Shown here piece by piece: positions 1-9,847 of a stretch of 64,000 nt of DNA (its first letter is position 1; each line of letters begins with the position of its first letter). This stretch comes from Kribbella monticola. GTDB lineage: Bacteria; Actinomycetota; Actinomycetes; Propionibacteriales; Kribbellaceae. Location: the NCBI RefSeq assembly GCF_003261635.1, contig NZ_QFXK01000003.1, positions 62,001-126,000 on the forward strand. Direction: 5' to 3'. A program made the position numbers and the translations under genes. The notes under the pieces were generated by a model, which saw only the letters and a list, made by a program, of their open reading frames with translations, made no database searches and was not told the origin of the DNA.

Positions 1-153
1 CAGCGAGGCATCCGGCTTGCGGTGCAGATGACGAAGCGTGTCCCACTGGACAAGGGACAGCCCGAGCGGCGCCAGCGCTTGGCTCAGGGCGCGGTGATGC
101 CGGTACTGCAGCCGTTTGACCGCCAGCGCGACCTCGGCCGGTCGATACGTCAT
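1..153 (-). CDS. MarR-family transcriptional regulator, N-terminal part (cut by window edge)
   Basis: Reading leftward from an ATG at 153, the first 51 codons encode a typical MarR start: a helix with VALAVKRLQYRHHRALSQ, then LGLSLVQWDTLRHL, which matches the dimerisation helix and first winged-helix segment of MarR proteins. The rest lies outside the window. It is divergent from the hydrolase at 253, with a palindrome between the two starts, so it probably represses itself and the hydrolase. The ligand cannot be inferred. Confidence 0.75.
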   Translation of the reverse strand, partial: MTYRPAEVALAVKRLQYRHHRALSQALAPLGLSLVQWDTLRHLHRKPDASL

Positions 154-186
154 GGCTGTCACCCTAGCGCATCGAAGACAGGTTGC

Positions 187-222
187 TTATATCAGGAAGT
201 TGATCTAAGTTTCCTTATATAA
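187..222. promoter_or_regulatory. Palindromic operator between marR-like gene and hydrolase
   Basis: Two 12-base arms, TTATATCAGGAA (187-198) and TTCCTTATATAA (211-222), form an inverted repeat with one mismatch around a 12-base centre. The sequence is AT-rich in a GC-rich region and sits in the divergent intergenic gap, as expected for a MarR dimer site. Binding by the adjacent regulator is inferred. Confidence 0.7.
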
Positions 223-252
223 ACCTTCTTCGATCCGACAGGACGGACTGCC

Positions 253-993
253 ATGACAACACTCACCGTTGACGGCTCGGTCGAGCTGACCATCCGGGAC
301 CGCGACCGCACCAGTCCGTATCTGCTACTCCACGGCGGCGGTGGCGTCGCGACCATGGTCGGCTTCGCGGACCTGCTGGCCGAGCGCACCCACTCCCGGG
401 TGCTGCTGCCCACCCATCCGGGCTTCGCCGGTACGGCGAAACCCGAGGCGCTGACCAGCGTCGTCGAACTGGCGCACGTGTACGTCGCGATGCTGGAGCA
501 GCTCGACCTCACCGACGTGACCGTGATCGGCAACTCCTTCGGCGGCTGGCTGGCCGCCGAGATCGCTCTCCAGCACAGCCCGCGAGTGAGCCGAGCCGTG
601 ATCGTCGACGCGATCGGTATCGAGGTCGACGATCACCCGATCACGGACGTCAGCGGCCTGTCGGTGGCCGACCTCCGGGCCTTGTCCTTCCACGATCCGA
701 GCAAGGCTCCGGTGCCGCCGGCCGGAACGACAGGGCCGAGCCCGGACGTTTTGGCGCTCATCGGCTACACCGGTCCGGCCATGGTCGATCCGACGCTCGG
801 CAAGCGCCTGGGCGAGATCGAGATCCCGGTGCACGTGCTGTGGGGCGAGAGCGACGGCATCGCCGACCCGGAGTACGGGCGGGCGTTCGCCGCGGCGATT
901 CCGGGCTCGACGTTCACGGCGCTCCCCCGCACCGGCCACCTGCCGCAACTGGAGACGCCCGAGGAACTGCTTGCTGCGCTGCTGGATCGCTGA
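253..993 (+). CDS. Alpha/beta hydrolase
   Basis: A 246-residue alpha/beta-hydrolase fold protein. An oxyanion-hole loop HGGGG is near residue 27, the nucleophile elbow GNSFGG puts Ser at 95, the acid is probably Asp201 in WGESDG, and the base His229 is in TGHLPQLE. No signal peptide is seen, so it is cytoplasmic. The ribosome site AGGACGG lies about 5 bases before the ATG. Its divergent MarR-type neighbour suggests induction by a small molecule. Substrate is unknown; ester or C-C hydrolysis are both possible for this family. Confidence 0.85.
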   Translation: MTTLTVDGSVELTIRDRDRTSPYLLLHGGGGVATMVGFADLLAERTHSRVLLPTHPGFAGTAKPEALTSVVELAHVYVAMLEQLDLTDVTVIGNSFGGWLAAEIALQHSPRVSRAVIVDAIGIEVDDHPITDVSGLSVADLRALSFHDPSKAPVPPAGTTGPSPDVLALIGYTGPAMVDPTLGKRLGEIEIPVHVLWGESDGIADPEYGRAFAAAIPGSTFTALPRTGHLPQLETPEELLAALLDR

Positions 994-1101
994 CGTCAGC
1001 TCTCGGCTACGGCAAGAAACTGGTCGACTTCCGCGGCGGAGACCGCGGCACGGTCGTAACGTTCACCGATCCGGGGGACGGTGAATTCCGGTCGGAGGAC
1101 G

Positions 1102-2223
1102 TCAGGCCTTGTTGGACGCGGCGAGCTGGCCGCAGGCGCCGTCGATCTCCTGGCCGCGGGTGTCGCGGACGGTCGTCGGAATCCCGCCCGCCTGCAACCG
1201 GCGGACGAACTCGCGCTCGTCGGCCGGGTCGGAGGCGGTCCACTTTGAGCCGGGCGTGGGGTTCAGCGGGATCAAGTTGACGTGCACCCAGGCCCAGTCG
1301 CCGCGAGCGCGCAGCTTCTCGGCGAGCAGGTCGGCACGCCAGGCGTGGTCGTTGATGTCGCGAATCATCGCGTACTCGATCGAGACGCGGCGCTTGGTCT
1401 TCTCCGCATAGCCCCAGGCGGCGTCGAGGACCTCGTCGACCTTCCAGCGGTTGTTGATCGGGACGAGCTCGTCGCGCAGTTCGTCGTCCGGTGCGTGCAG
1501 GGACAGCGCGAGCGTGACCGGGATGCCCTCGGTCGACAGCTGGTTGATCCGCGGCACCAGGCCGACGGTCGACACCGTCACCCCGCGAGCGGAGATGCCG
1601 AGACCCTCCGGCGACGGCTCGGTGAACCGGCGTACGGCGCCGATCACGGCCTTGTAGTTGGCCATCGGCTCGCCCATGCCCATGAACACGATGTTGTTGA
1701 CCCGCCCCGGACCGCCGGCGATCTCACCGCGGGCCAGCGCCCGAGCGCCGTCGACGACCTGCTCGACGATCTCGGCGGTGCTCATGTTGCGGGTCAGACC
1801 GGCCTGGCCAGTCGCACAGAACGGGCACGCCATCCCGCAGCCCGCCTGGCTCGAGACGCACATCGTGGTGCGGTCCTTGTAGCGCATCAGTACGGACTCG
1901 ACGAGCGAACCGTCGAGCAGCTTCCAGAGCGACTTCCGGGTGGTGCCGTTGTCGCATTCGAGGTCGCGGACCTTGGTCAGCAGCGGCGGCATCAACTCGG
2001 CGACCAGCTTGTCCCGCGTCGCCGCGGGCAGGTCGGTCATCTGCGCCGGGTCGTCGGTCAGCCGGCTGAAGTAGTGGTTCGACAACTGCTTGGCCCGGAA
2101 CGCGGGCTCCCCCAGCGCGGTCACCGCCGTACGCCGCTCCTCGCCGGTGAGGTCGGCCAGATGCCGCGGCGGCTTCTTGGCACGGCGCGGTTCATCGAAA
2201 ACAAGGGGGAGGGAGGTAGTCAT
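1102..2223 (-). CDS. rlmN: Dual-specificity RNA methyltransferase RlmN
   Basis: Radical SAM enzyme that makes 2-methyladenosine at A2503 of 23S rRNA and A37 of some tRNAs. The CxxxCxxC cluster motif is seen as CGMACPFC, followed by [31 protein letters not shown] and the SAM-binding region VSTVGLVP also match the family, as does the C-terminal CGQL with the second catalytic Cys. I chose the ATG at 2223 (MTTSLPLVF, 373 aa), because the open frame upstream of it is low-complexity; a start at 2259 is possible. It follows the cdsA region as in many actinobacteria. Confidence 0.95.
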   Translation of the reverse strand: MTTSLPLVFDEPRRAKKPPRHLADLTGEERRTAVTALGEPAFRAKQLSNHYFSRLTDDPAQMTDLPAATRDKLVAELMPPLLTKVRDLECDNGTTRKSLWKLLDGSLVESVLMRYKDRTTMCVSSQAGCGMACPFCATGQAGLTRNMSTAEIVEQVVDGARALARGEIAGGPGRVNNIVFMGMGEPMANYKAVIGAVRRFTEPSPEGLGISARGVTVSTVGLVPRINQLSTEGIPVTLALSLHAPDDELRDELVPINNRWKVDEVLDAAWGYAEKTKRRVSIEYAMIRDINDHAWRADLLAEKLRARGDWAWVHVNLIPLNPTPGSKWTASDPADEREFVRRLQAGGIPTTVRDTRGQEIDGACGQLAASNKA

Positions 2224-2263
2224 CGCCTTCAATTGTCGCCCCGGGCCACCCCCATTCACAAAT

Positions 2264-3772
2264 TCACATCACCGTGTGCTCGGTCACCCGGGTCCGGATC
2301 CAGTGCTCGATCAGGTCCAGATAGCCGCTCGCGAAGCGGTAGTCGTGCAGCCGGTAGCCCGCCTCCTCGTCGCTCATCCCGATCGCGTCCAGGCGGCCGA
2401 GGTTCATCGCGTGACCCGTGTTCGGGAAGAGAACGACGATCGACCCGCGATTGTGTTCGAGAGCTCGTCCGACCCGTTCGGCGCTCTGGATTGCGGGCAG
2501 ATTGGAGTCGTCGACGCCGACCAGGAAGAGGACCGGCGCCTCGATCAGGCGATAGGAGTCGACCGGATCGCAGGTCCACAGGTCGCCGGCTTCCTCCGGC
2601 TCACCCAGTTCGGCGAGGAGTTCGTCGTACGACGCCCAGGGTGGCACCGGTCCGAGCGTCGGCTCCTGGATCGCGTACTCCTGCAGGGTGATCCCCCGCA
2701 GCTCGGTGCTCGCGGCAACCATCGGCGCCAGCTCGTCGTACCGGCGCCGATGGTCCTCGTCGGGCTGGTGGCTGAGATCGGCCGCGAAGATCATCCGCCA
2801 CATCTCGCGGATCCACCCGATCTGATCCTCCGGCACCCCTTGGCCGCGCAGATCGCACGCCCGTCGGTGAATCTCGGTCTCCAGCGCTGTCGTCCCGGCG
2901 GCTCCGATGACGCAGACGAAGGCGACCTGCGGATCGCGCGCGGCGACCAGCGGCGCGACCCACGAGCCGTTGCTGAATCCCCAGATGCCGACCTTCTCGA
3001 CGTCCGGCCGGGTTCGCAGGTACTCGATCCATGCCGCGGCATCGTCGGCCTTGTCAGCGAACGTCGACGGCGGATCCCCTGCCGATTCGCCCCAGCCGCG
3101 ACGGTCGAACACCAGCGCCGCGACTCCGTTGCGCACGAACTGTTCGCCGAACGCCCGGTAGTAGTCCCGCAGACCGCCTGCAGCGCCGTGAACCATCACG
3201 ACGGCCGGATGCGGGCCGGGCCCCGGCGGCGACATCAGCGTGCCGGCGAGCTTGCCGCCCGGTCCGTCGATCGTCACGTCCTCGTCGACCCAGCCCTCTG
3301 TGCGCGTGCTCAGCTCCAACCACTCGCCGTCCTCAGAGAACAGTCCCTTCGCGCTGGGATAGAGCCGGACGAACCGATCTCGCTCGGCGAAGAAGAGGGT
3401 CGGCGTCCCGATGAACTCGTCGGCGTTGACGAAGACGGAGACGCGCCGACCGTTCTCCAGCTCGTACTGCGCGCTCAGTTTCCGGTACTCGCCAATGCTC
3501 AGCAGGTGCACCCGGTGCAGCTCGATGAAGCCCTGCCCGCTGTCCGTCTCACACGTGCCAACGAAGGTCTCTTCGTCTCGCTGCCCCCCGAAGCGGATGG
3601 TCTCGCCGCGAGCCACCACTTCACCCCGCAGCTCGGCAAGCTTCACTTCCAGCCGGAAGATCCGCTCGGCCGGGAAGGCGAACTCCACCACCCCGTCCGG
3701 AACCAGCTCTCCGGTCATCATGACGACCCGGCGTAGGCCGTCGACTTCCAGGTACCCCACCCATTCGGTCAT
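2264..3772 (-). CDS. Alpha/beta hydrolase with N-terminal accessory domain
   Basis: A 502-residue protein. About 160 N-terminal residues form a beta-rich region of no clear family. The rest is a dienelactone-hydrolase or prolyl-oligopeptidase-like catalytic domain with HGAAGG (oxyanion), DRRGWGES, the nucleophile in GFSNGS near residue 270, the acid in VGVDDSN, and the His in FPNTGHAMN near the C-terminus. No signal peptide. The stop lies about 40 bases upstream of rlmN on the same strand, so the two may be co-transcribed. Substrate unknown. Confidence 0.8.
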   Translation of the reverse strand: MTEWVGYLEVDGLRRVVMMTGELVPDGVVEFAFPAERIFRLEVKLAELRGEVVARGETIRFGGQRDEETFVGTCETDSGQGFIELHRVHLLSIGEYRKLSAQYELENGRRVSVFVNADEFIGTPTLFFAERDRFVRLYPSAKGLFSEDGEWLELSTRTEGWVDEDVTIDGPGGKLAGTLMSPPGPGPHPAVVMVHGAAGGLRDYYRAFGEQFVRNGVAALVFDRRGWGESAGDPPSTFADKADDAAAWIEYLRTRPDVEKVGIWGFSNGSWVAPLVAARDPQVAFVCVIGAAGTTALETEIHRRACDLRGQGVPEDQIGWIREMWRMIFAADLSHQPDEDHRRRYDELAPMVAASTELRGITLQEYAIQEPTLGPVPPWASYDELLAELGEPEEAGDLWTCDPVDSYRLIEAPVLFLVGVDDSNLPAIQSAERVGRALEHNRGSIVVLFPNTGHAMNLGRLDAIGMSDEEAGYRLHDYRFASGYLDLIEHWIRTRVTEHTVM

Positions 3773-3827
3773 ATCTGAGAGATTACTCTCGAAACAAACC
3801 TCTCACAATCCCGCGACCGCACCCGGT

Positions 3828-3857
3828 GCCCCGCAGTACAGGCTCGTACTGCGGGGC
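3828..3857 (-). terminator. Hairpin terminator after the C39-like peptidase gene
   Basis: Perfect 12-bp inverted repeat GCCCCGCAGTAC / GTACTGCGGGGC with a 6-base loop, starting 12 bases beyond the stop at 3870. There is no T-run, which is common for actinobacterial terminators. Confidence 0.65.
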
Positions 3858-3869
3858 GCTCGGTGCCCG

Positions 3870-4622
3870 CTAGGCGGAGTAGCCCTTCGGGGGGATCAGG
3901 GTGGCGAGCTGGTTGAAGGTGAGCCAGTAGGTGGCCGGGCCGAAGCCGGCCGGGTCGGCGATCAGGACCGTCGAGTCGCTGGTGTCGTAACCGATCACGG
4001 TGAAGTAGTGGTAGATCGTGTAGTTCGGGTAGCCCGGCGGGTGGTTGTTGGCCGGGGCAACGATGTTCGCGACGATCGGGTAGTTGTTGTTGATGTCGAG
4101 AACAACGTCCCGCCAGAGCAGATCGCGCTGCGCCTGGGTCGGCGGATCGTTCGGCATCTCCTTGGTCTCGTACCAGCCGGTACCGAGGTGGTTGTTGAGC
4201 ACCCGGGTGACCTGGCCGATCCAGTCGGTGCCGTTGGTCGTGGTCGGCAGTTCGTTGGCCAACTGCTGCTGACTCGGCGGCGAGATGCGCGCGGAGAGCG
4301 CGATCCTGGTCGCGGCCGGGCCACACCAGTAGCCGGTCTGCTGGTACTGGAACTGGATGCTCAGCGTCCGCAGACTCTGGGTGGAGTTCGTCCCGGCCGG
4401 CACCTTCTTCGCTGCCGCCGCGGCATTGGCGGCCTGCACCGCTTGGGGAGTGCCCAGGGCGGTAGGCGCTCCCGTAACGGTGGTCGCGGTCGGAGCCGCG
4501 GTGGCGAGCGCCGACGGCATCGACACTCCAGCCACCAGGGCCAGACCGCATGCTGCGGCCTTGAACTTCGTCGTGGTACGCCTCCCGAGCCTCACGGGCG
4601 GCCGGATCAGGTGACTTCGCAT
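3870..4622 (-). CDS. Secreted C39-family (papain-like) peptidase
   Basis: A 250-residue exported protein. It starts with a basic stretch and a hydrophobic core (AAACGLALVAGVSMPSALA) consistent with a signal peptide cleaved after ATAAP. The mature part is a Peptidase_C39_2-like domain: catalytic Cys in GYWCGPAATR, His in IYHYFTVIGYD, and a following Asp-Pro (IADPAGFGP). Conserved tryptophans and the GTDWIGQVTRVLN stretch support the fold. The role, for example bacteriocin-like processing or nutrient proteolysis, cannot be assigned. The upstream 270 bases, shared with the divergent gene at 4896, show no clear promoter beyond TTGACA at 4810. Confidence 0.8.
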   Translation of the reverse strand: MRSHLIRPPVRLGRRTTTKFKAAACGLALVAGVSMPSALATAAPTATTVTGAPTALGTPQAVQAANAAAAAKKVPAGTNSTQSLRTLSIQFQYQQTGYWCGPAATRIALSARISPPSQQQLANELPTTTNGTDWIGQVTRVLNNHLGTGWYETKEMPNDPPTQAQRDLLWRDVVLDINNNYPIVANIVAPANNHPPGYPNYTIYHYFTVIGYDTSDSTVLIADPAGFGPATYWLTFNQLATLIPPKGYSA

Positions 4623-4895
4623 GTCAGCTCCTCAGCCTCGAACGGCGACCGGCGCGGTCACCGCCAAAGCCCAGTGCAGACCTGCGGCCGAGGGTTGTAA
4701 ACCCACTCTTCGCGCCCGTTCAGGCACTGTCCGCGACCAGTTCGCCGACGTTTCCGCAGGTCAGAGCCATGTCAACCCCTGACAAGCGACCTACTGATCG
4801 CGTCAAAAATTGACAGCAACATTTCGACCTCAATCGAAAGGGTTCCGCGGGCGGCAGGGAATGGAGGTCCCGAGCGGGCCGTTGGACTCTGCATC

Positions 4896-5927
4896 ATGGA
4901 CCTCCCCCAGCCGTTGCTCGCCGGTGTGCCCCTGTCCGTCCTCGATCGCTCACGGACCCGGTCCGGCGAGACCGAAGCGGAGACGCTTCGCGGGACGGTC
5001 CGGCTGGCTCAGCAGGTCGAGGAGCTCGGTTACCACCGCTTCTGGGTGTCCGAGCACCACAGCGTTCCCGGGGTCGTCGGCTCGGCGCCGACGGTGCTTG
5101 CGGCGGCCGTGGCCGCTGCGACCAGTCGGATCCGGGTCGGCACGGGCGGCGTGATGCTGCCGAATCACCAGCCGCTCGTGGTCGCCGAGCAGTTCGGCGT
5201 ACTGGAGTCGCTCTTTCCCGGCCGGATCGACATGGGCCTAGGGCGATCGGTCGGCTTCACGAACGGGATCCGCCGAGCGCTCGGCGTGGAGAAGGACGCG
5301 GCCGAGGACTTCTCGGCACAGGTACAAGAGCTCCTCGGTTACTTCACCGGCACTCAGCAGGCCCACCCGCAGGTGCACGCGCGACCTGGCGAGGGCCTGC
5401 GCGTACCGGCGTACGTGCTGGCAATCGGCGAGGGCGCGCTCCTTGCCGCGTCGCTGGGTCTTCCACTGGTCATCGCCGGCGTCAAGGGCGAGCAAGAACT
5501 ACTGGCACTACTAGACCGCTACCGCTCGACCTTCCGCCCATCTGCCTGGGCAGAACGCCCGTACGTCGTACTGGCGGCGACCGTTGCTGTTGCTGCGACC
5601 ACTGCCGATGCTCGACGACTCTTGTTGCCCGAGGCCTGGTCCACTGCCTACTCACGTACGCGGGGTGTCTTCCCGCCGCTGCTGCCCGTCGACGAGGTAC
5701 TGCGGCTCGACATGACCCCCAAGGAGCGTGAAATCTTCGAGAAGTCACTCAAGGGGCAGCTCTACGGCACGCCTGCAGAGGTCGACTCCTTGCTCGGCGG
5801 TCTCGTGCAGCAAACGGGAGCGGACGAGGTGCTGCTGACCACGAACACCTACGACCGCGGCGACCTACTGGCGTCGTACCGGCAACTGGCGGAGCTTGCC
5901 GGCTTGCGGAGTCTCGCTAGCCGCTGA
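4896..5927 (+). CDS. LLM-class flavin-dependent oxidoreductase (luciferase-like)
   Basis: A 343-residue bacterial luciferase-like monooxygenase. Family hallmarks in order: PLSVLDRS near the N-terminus, YHRFWVSEHHSVPGVVGSAP, RIRVGTGGVMLPNHQPLVVAEQFG, and FPGRIDMGLGRSVGF. The close match to the SEHH...GTGGVMLPNH pattern places it in the MsnO8-like subgroup. It would use reduced flavin and O2 on an unknown substrate. The 3' end overlaps the convergent acetyltransferase gene by 11 bases. Confidence 0.9.
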   Translation: MDLPQPLLAGVPLSVLDRSRTRSGETEAETLRGTVRLAQQVEELGYHRFWVSEHHSVPGVVGSAPTVLAAAVAAATSRIRVGTGGVMLPNHQPLVVAEQFGVLESLFPGRIDMGLGRSVGFTNGIRRALGVEKDAAEDFSAQVQELLGYFTGTQQAHPQVHARPGEGLRVPAYVLAIGEGALLAASLGLPLVIAGVKGEQELLALLDRYRSTFRPSAWAERPYVVLAATVAVAATTADARRLLLPEAWSTAYSRTRGVFPPLLPVDEVLRLDMTPKEREIFEKSLKGQLYGTPAEVDSLLGGLVQQTGADEVLLTTNTYDRGDLLASYRQLAELAGLRSLASR

Positions 5928-6507
5928 TGCGCTCCTGGAGGCGCTTGCGAACGTCCGGCCATTCGTCGGCCAGGATGGAGAACACCACGGTGTCGCGGAA
6001 CGAACCGTCGGCCAGCCGCTTGTGCCGACGCAGTACGCCTTCACGCGTCGCGCCCAGCTTGGCAATGGCGGCCTGCGAACGCGTATTGGTCAAACCGGTC
6101 TGAATCTTGACCCGGCCGAACCCGCAGTCCTCGAACGCGTGCTGCAGCAGGAGAAACTTGCTGGCGGGGTTGACCGCGGTCCCCCACACGGACGGCGCAT
6201 AAGCGGTCCAGCCGAGGTGCACCGACTCGTTGTGAAGATCCACATCACCGAGGCTCGACGTACCGACCACTGTCCCGTCCCCGACCAACCGCACCACGTA
6301 CGCCGTACGCTTCGTCGCGCCCGCCACCCAGTCCTCGCGCATCTGGTCGGCGTCGGCGGGCATTCCGGCGACGCCGCCGCCGAAGCCACCGGCGTATACC
6401 TGCTCGTTGCCGATCGCGGCGTACAGCGCTTCGATGTCGTCGGCAACCAGTTGGTCGAGTCGGACGATGTCTCCGGCCAGCGACCGGCCGTCAGGGGCTG
6501 TCGTCAT
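5917..6507 (-). CDS. GNAT-family N-acetyltransferase (RimJ/RimL-like)
   Basis: A 196-residue protein starting at the ATG of MTTAPDGRSLAG; the open frame upstream runs into cdsA and is not coding. It shows GNAT features: an acetyl-CoA region around VVGTSSLGDVDLHNESVHLGWT, WGTAVNPASKFLLLQHAFE, and the RimJ/RimL pattern KIQTGLTNTRSQAAIAKLGATREGVLRRH. It likely acetylates an amino group on a protein or small molecule. It sits 20 bases downstream of cdsA on the same strand and may be the last gene of that operon. Confidence 0.85.
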   Translation of the reverse strand: MTTAPDGRSLAGDIVRLDQLVADDIEALYAAIGNEQVYAGGFGGGVAGMPADADQMREDWVAGATKRTAYVVRLVGDGTVVGTSSLGDVDLHNESVHLGWTAYAPSVWGTAVNPASKFLLLQHAFEDCGFGRVKIQTGLTNTRSQAAIAKLGATREGVLRRHKRLADGSFRDTVVFSILADEWPDVRKRLQERISG

Positions 6508-6527
6508 GTGCCCATCAAACCAGGCGG

Positions 6528-7361
6528 TCAGACCAGCAGGTGCAGCAGGAGCCAGACCGCGGGAGCCGTTGCCAGCAACGAATCCAGCCGGTCCATCACG
6601 CCGCCGTGACCGGGCAGGAGGTTCGACATGTCCTTGATCCCGAGATCGCGTTTGATCATCGACTCGGCCAGGTCGCCGATGGTCGCGGTCAGTACCGCGA
6701 CCGCGCCGACGATCGCGCCGACCCACCAGTGCCCGTCGAGCAGCCACACCACGGCCGCGATACCGGCGCCGATACAGCCCAGCGTCGAGCCGGCGAAACC
6801 TTCCCAGGTCTTCTTCGGGCTGATCGTCGGCGCCATCGGGTGCTTACCGAACAGGATCCCGGCGACATACCCGCCGACGTCACTGGCCACCACGACCAGG
6901 AAGAACGTCACCACCCGCTCCGGCCCGTCGTGCTCCGGCTGCACCAGCAGGATCGCGAACCCGGCCAGCAGCGGGACATAGCTGATCAGGAAGGTGGCGG
7001 TCGTGACATCGCGGACGAATCCGGCGGAACCGTCCGGCATCCGCCAGAAGATCGTCGCCAGCACGGTCAGCGCCATCGCGACCAGCAGCGCGAGCGGACC
7101 GCCGAAGTACGCGGCGACCGCCATCGCGGCGGTCCCTGCGAACAACGGGATCCGGTGCAGTTTCGCGCCGCTGTTGTGGAAGACGCGGATGAGTTCGTCG
7201 ACGGCTACCAGGACGGCAGCCAGCACGACGAAGATGAAGAGGAACTTCTGCCAGAAGAGCGAACCGAGAATGACCGCACCGAGGCCGACACCGACCGCGA
7301 TCGCCGCGGGCAGGTTGCGCCCGGCACGGCTCGGTGCGGGCGTGCTCTGGTCGACGCCCAT
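6528..7361 (-). CDS. cdsA: Phosphatidate cytidylyltransferase CdsA
   Basis: Makes CDP-diacylglycerol from phosphatidate and CTP for phospholipid synthesis in the membrane. About eight hydrophobic segments are visible. The family signature is complete near the C-terminus: SMIKRDLGIKD, then GHGG and DRLDS. The ATG at 7361 overlaps the frr stop as TGATG, so translation is probably coupled; a GTG one codon earlier (7364) is the alternative start. Gene order frr-cdsA matches other actinobacteria. Confidence 0.95.
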   Translation of the reverse strand: MGVDQSTPAPSRAGRNLPAAIAVGVGLGAVILGSLFWQKFLFIFVVLAAVLVAVDELIRVFHNSGAKLHRIPLFAGTAAMAVAAYFGGPLALLVAMALTVLATIFWRMPDGSAGFVRDVTTATFLISYVPLLAGFAILLVQPEHDGPERVVTFFLVVVASDVGGYVAGILFGKHPMAPTISPKKTWEGFAGSTLGCIGAGIAAVVWLLDGHWWVGAIVGAVAVLTATIGDLAESMIKRDLGIKDMSNLLPGHGGVMDRLDSLLATAPAVWLLLHLLV

Positions 7362-7918
7362 CACACCTCGAGCAGTTCGGCTTCCTTGTGCTTGAGCAGC
7401 GCGTCGATGGAGTCGACATACTTCTTCGTCAACCCGTCGAGCCGCTTCTCAGCACTCTTTCCTTCGTCCTCGCCCGCGCCGCCGTCCTTGACGGTCTTGT
7501 GCACCTGATCCATCGCGTTGCGCCGGATGTTCCGCACCGAGACCTTGGCTTCCTCGCCCTTGGTCTTCGCGACCTTGATGTACTCCTTGCGGCGCTCCTC
7601 GGTGAGCTGCGGCATCACGACCCGGATCACCGACCCGTCGTTACCCGGGTTCACGCCGAGGTCGGAGTCGCGGATGGCCTTCTCGATCGCGGCCATCGCG
7701 CCCTTGTCGTACGGCGAGATCAGGACGGTGCGCGGCTCGGGGACCTGGAAGCCCGCCAGCTGCTGCAACGGGGTGGGCGACCCGTAGTAGTCCGCCACGA
7801 TGTTCGCGAACATCGAGGGGTGCGCCCGGCCGGTGCGGATCGCGGCGAAGTCGTCCTTGGCGACCTCCACGGCCTTCGCCATCTTCTGCTCGGCATCGCG
7901 GAGTGCTTCGTCGATCAC
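7361..7918 (-). CDS. frr: Ribosome recycling factor
   Basis: Frr splits post-termination ribosomes together with EF-G. The 185-residue length is typical when the GTG at 7918 is used ([13 protein letters not shown]); GAGGAAGCGAGGA just upstream is a good ribosome site, so I prefer it to a longer open frame. Conserved stretches are [27 protein letters not shown], and [14 protein letters not shown], which ends in RRNAMD. It lies between pyrH and cdsA as in most bacteria. Confidence 0.95.
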   Translation of the reverse strand: MIDEALRDAEQKMAKAVEVAKDDFAAIRTGRAHPSMFANIVADYYGSPTPLQQLAGFQVPEPRTVLISPYDKGAMAAIEKAIRDSDLGVNPGNDGSVIRVVMPQLTEERRKEYIKVAKTKGEEAKVSVRNIRRNAMDQVHKTVKDGGAGEDEGKSAEKRLDGLTKKYVDSIDALLKHKEAELLEV

Positions 7919-8079
7919 GACAATCCTCGCTTCCTCAAGGCCGCATCGGTGCGGCCGCTCCAACCCTACGAACGCTGGTTTACCAGACCACGGACGTCAG
8001 CCCGTGTGTTGGCCGTGATCTTAGTGCTTACGACGATCGGCGGCTTCGGCCGGGCTCGCTTCGGCCGCGACCCGCGCGC

Positions 8080-8841
8080 CTACTGCCCGGGCGAGACGAC
8101 CGTGCCAAGCTTCTCGCCCTGGACGACGCGGGCGATGTTGCCCTCTTCCAGACCGAAGATCACGATCGGGAGCGCGTTGTCGCGGGCGAGGCTGATCGCG
8201 GTCGCGTCGGCGACCCGGAGGCCGCGAGCGAGGAAGTCGTCGTACGAGAGCTGGTCGAACTTGACCGCGTCGGGGTTCGTCTTCGGGTCGGAGTCGTAGA
8301 CCCCGTCGACGCCTTGCTTGCCCATCAGCAGCGCCTCGGCACCGATCTCCAGTGCGCGCTGGGCGGCGACCGTGTCGGTGGAGAAGTACGGCATCCCGGA
8401 GCCGGCGCCGAAGATCACCACGCGGCCCTTGGCCAGGTGCCGGTCGGCCTTGCGCGGGATGTACGGCTCGGCGACCTGGCCCATCGTGATGGCGGTCTGG
8501 ACCCGGGTCTCGACGCCCAGCTTCTCCAGGAAGTCCTGCAGCGCCAGGCAGTTCATCACCGTGCCGAGCATGCCCATGTAGTCGGCGCGGTTGCGCTCCA
8601 TCCCGCGCTGCTGCAACTCCGCGCCGCGGAAGAAGTTGCCGCCACCGACCACGACGGCGACCTGGACGCCCGCCCGGACCACCTCGGCGATCTGCTTGGC
8701 GATCGAGTTCACCACGTCGGGGTCGACGCCGAGCTTGCCGCCGCCGAACACCTCGCCCGACAGCTTCAGCAGTACCCGGTGATAGGCCGGAGCGGACGGC
8801 GAAGAGGCCGGACTCGTCTCGGTACCCAGGGTTTCCGTCAC
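8080..8841 (-). CDS. pyrH: Uridylate kinase
   Basis: UMP kinase of the amino-acid kinase fold, making UDP for pyrimidine nucleotide synthesis. The 253-residue sequence shows [14 protein letters not shown] near residue 20, [29 protein letters not shown], and [20 protein letters not shown], followed by the [12 protein letters not shown] loop. The N-terminal 18 residues are a short Ser/Pro-rich tail common in actinobacteria. It is about 160 bases upstream of the frr start. Confidence 0.95.
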   Translation of the reverse strand: MTETLGTETSPASSPSAPAYHRVLLKLSGEVFGGGKLGVDPDVVNSIAKQIAEVVRAGVQVAVVVGGGNFFRGAELQQRGMERNRADYMGMLGTVMNCLALQDFLEKLGVETRVQTAITMGQVAEPYIPRKADRHLAKGRVVIFGAGSGMPYFSTDTVAAQRALEIGAEALLMGKQGVDGVYDSDPKTNPDAVKFDQLSYDDFLARGLRVADATAISLARDNALPIVIFGLEEGNIARVVQGEKLGTVVSPGQ

Positions 8842-8888
8842 GATTCCGGCCTCCTCGTCGACTGCGTTGACTTTTGCTACCGCGACCG

Positions 8889-9707
8889 TCAGGCCCCGAC
8901 CTCGAACCGGGCGAACCGCTTGACGGTGACACCGGCCTCGTCGAGTACGGCCTTCACGGTCTTCTTGTTCTCCTGGACCGACGCCTGCTCGAGCAGCACG
9001 ACCTCCTTGAAGAAGCCGTTCACCCGGCCCTCGATGATCTTCGGCAGCGCCTGCTCCGGCTTGCCCTCTTCGCGGGCGGTCGCCTCGGCGATCCGCTTCT
9101 CGGTCTCGACCGTCTCGGCCGGAACCTCGTCACGGGTCGTGTACTGCGGGCGCATCGCGGCGGCCTGCATGGCCGCGCCGCGGGCGGCGTCGAGGTTGTC
9201 GCCCTCGAACTCGACCAGCACGCCCACCTGGGCCGGCAGGTCGGCGGCACGCTTGTGCATGTACGCCGCGACCTTGCCGTCGAAGACGGCGACCTTGGCG
9301 AGCTCGAGCTTCTCACCGATCACCGCGGCCAGGGCCTCGATGTTCTCGGCGACGCTCTTGCCGTCGGCCAGCTTCTCGCCGAGCAGACCCTCGACGTCGT
9401 CGACCTTGCTGGCCGAGGCGTGCGCGACGATGTCGGCCGCGAGCTGCTGGAACTGCTCGTTCTTGGCGACGAAATCGGTCTCGCAGTTGAGCTGGATCAT
9501 CGCGTTCTCCGCGGCGGCCACCAGGCCGTTGGTCGCGGAGCGCTCGGCGCCACGCTTGGCGGCCTTGGCCGCACCGTGGATGCGCAGCTCCTCGATCGCC
9601 TTCTCGAAGTCGCCGTCGGTGCTCTCGAGGGCCTTCTTCGCATCCATCATGCCCGCGCCCGTTGCGTCGCGGAGCTTCTTGACGTCAGCGGCGGTGTAGT
9701 TCGCCAT
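8889..9707 (-). CDS. tsf: Elongation factor Ts
   Basis: Nucleotide exchange factor for EF-Tu, 272 residues from the ATG of [14 protein letters not shown], preceded by CGAGGA. The TDFVAKN core ([15 protein letters not shown]) and the two subdomains are visible, ending with [11 protein letters not shown]. The gene follows rpsB, as is nearly universal, with about 140 bases between them. Confidence 0.96.
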   Translation of the reverse strand: MANYTAADVKKLRDATGAGMMDAKKALESTDGDFEKAIEELRIHGAAKAAKRGAERSATNGLVAAAENAMIQLNCETDFVAKNEQFQQLAADIVAHASASKVDDVEGLLGEKLADGKSVAENIEALAAVIGEKLELAKVAVFDGKVAAYMHKRAADLPAQVGVLVEFEGDNLDAARGAAMQAAAMRPQYTTRDEVPAETVETEKRIAEATAREEGKPEQALPKIIEGRVNGFFKEVVLLEQASVQENKKTVKAVLDEAGVTVKRFARFEVGA

Positions 9708-9847
9708 TCCTCGTTCTCTCGTCTTCAGTGGTGCGTCAGCTGGTGGGTTCGCCGACCGGCCTGCGCCGGTGGCTGTCACCGCCCGGCGCCCGGGCCGGCT
9801 GTCCGTAGTACGGGAGCCGGCGGGTGCGCCGAGCGGTGACGGGCCGA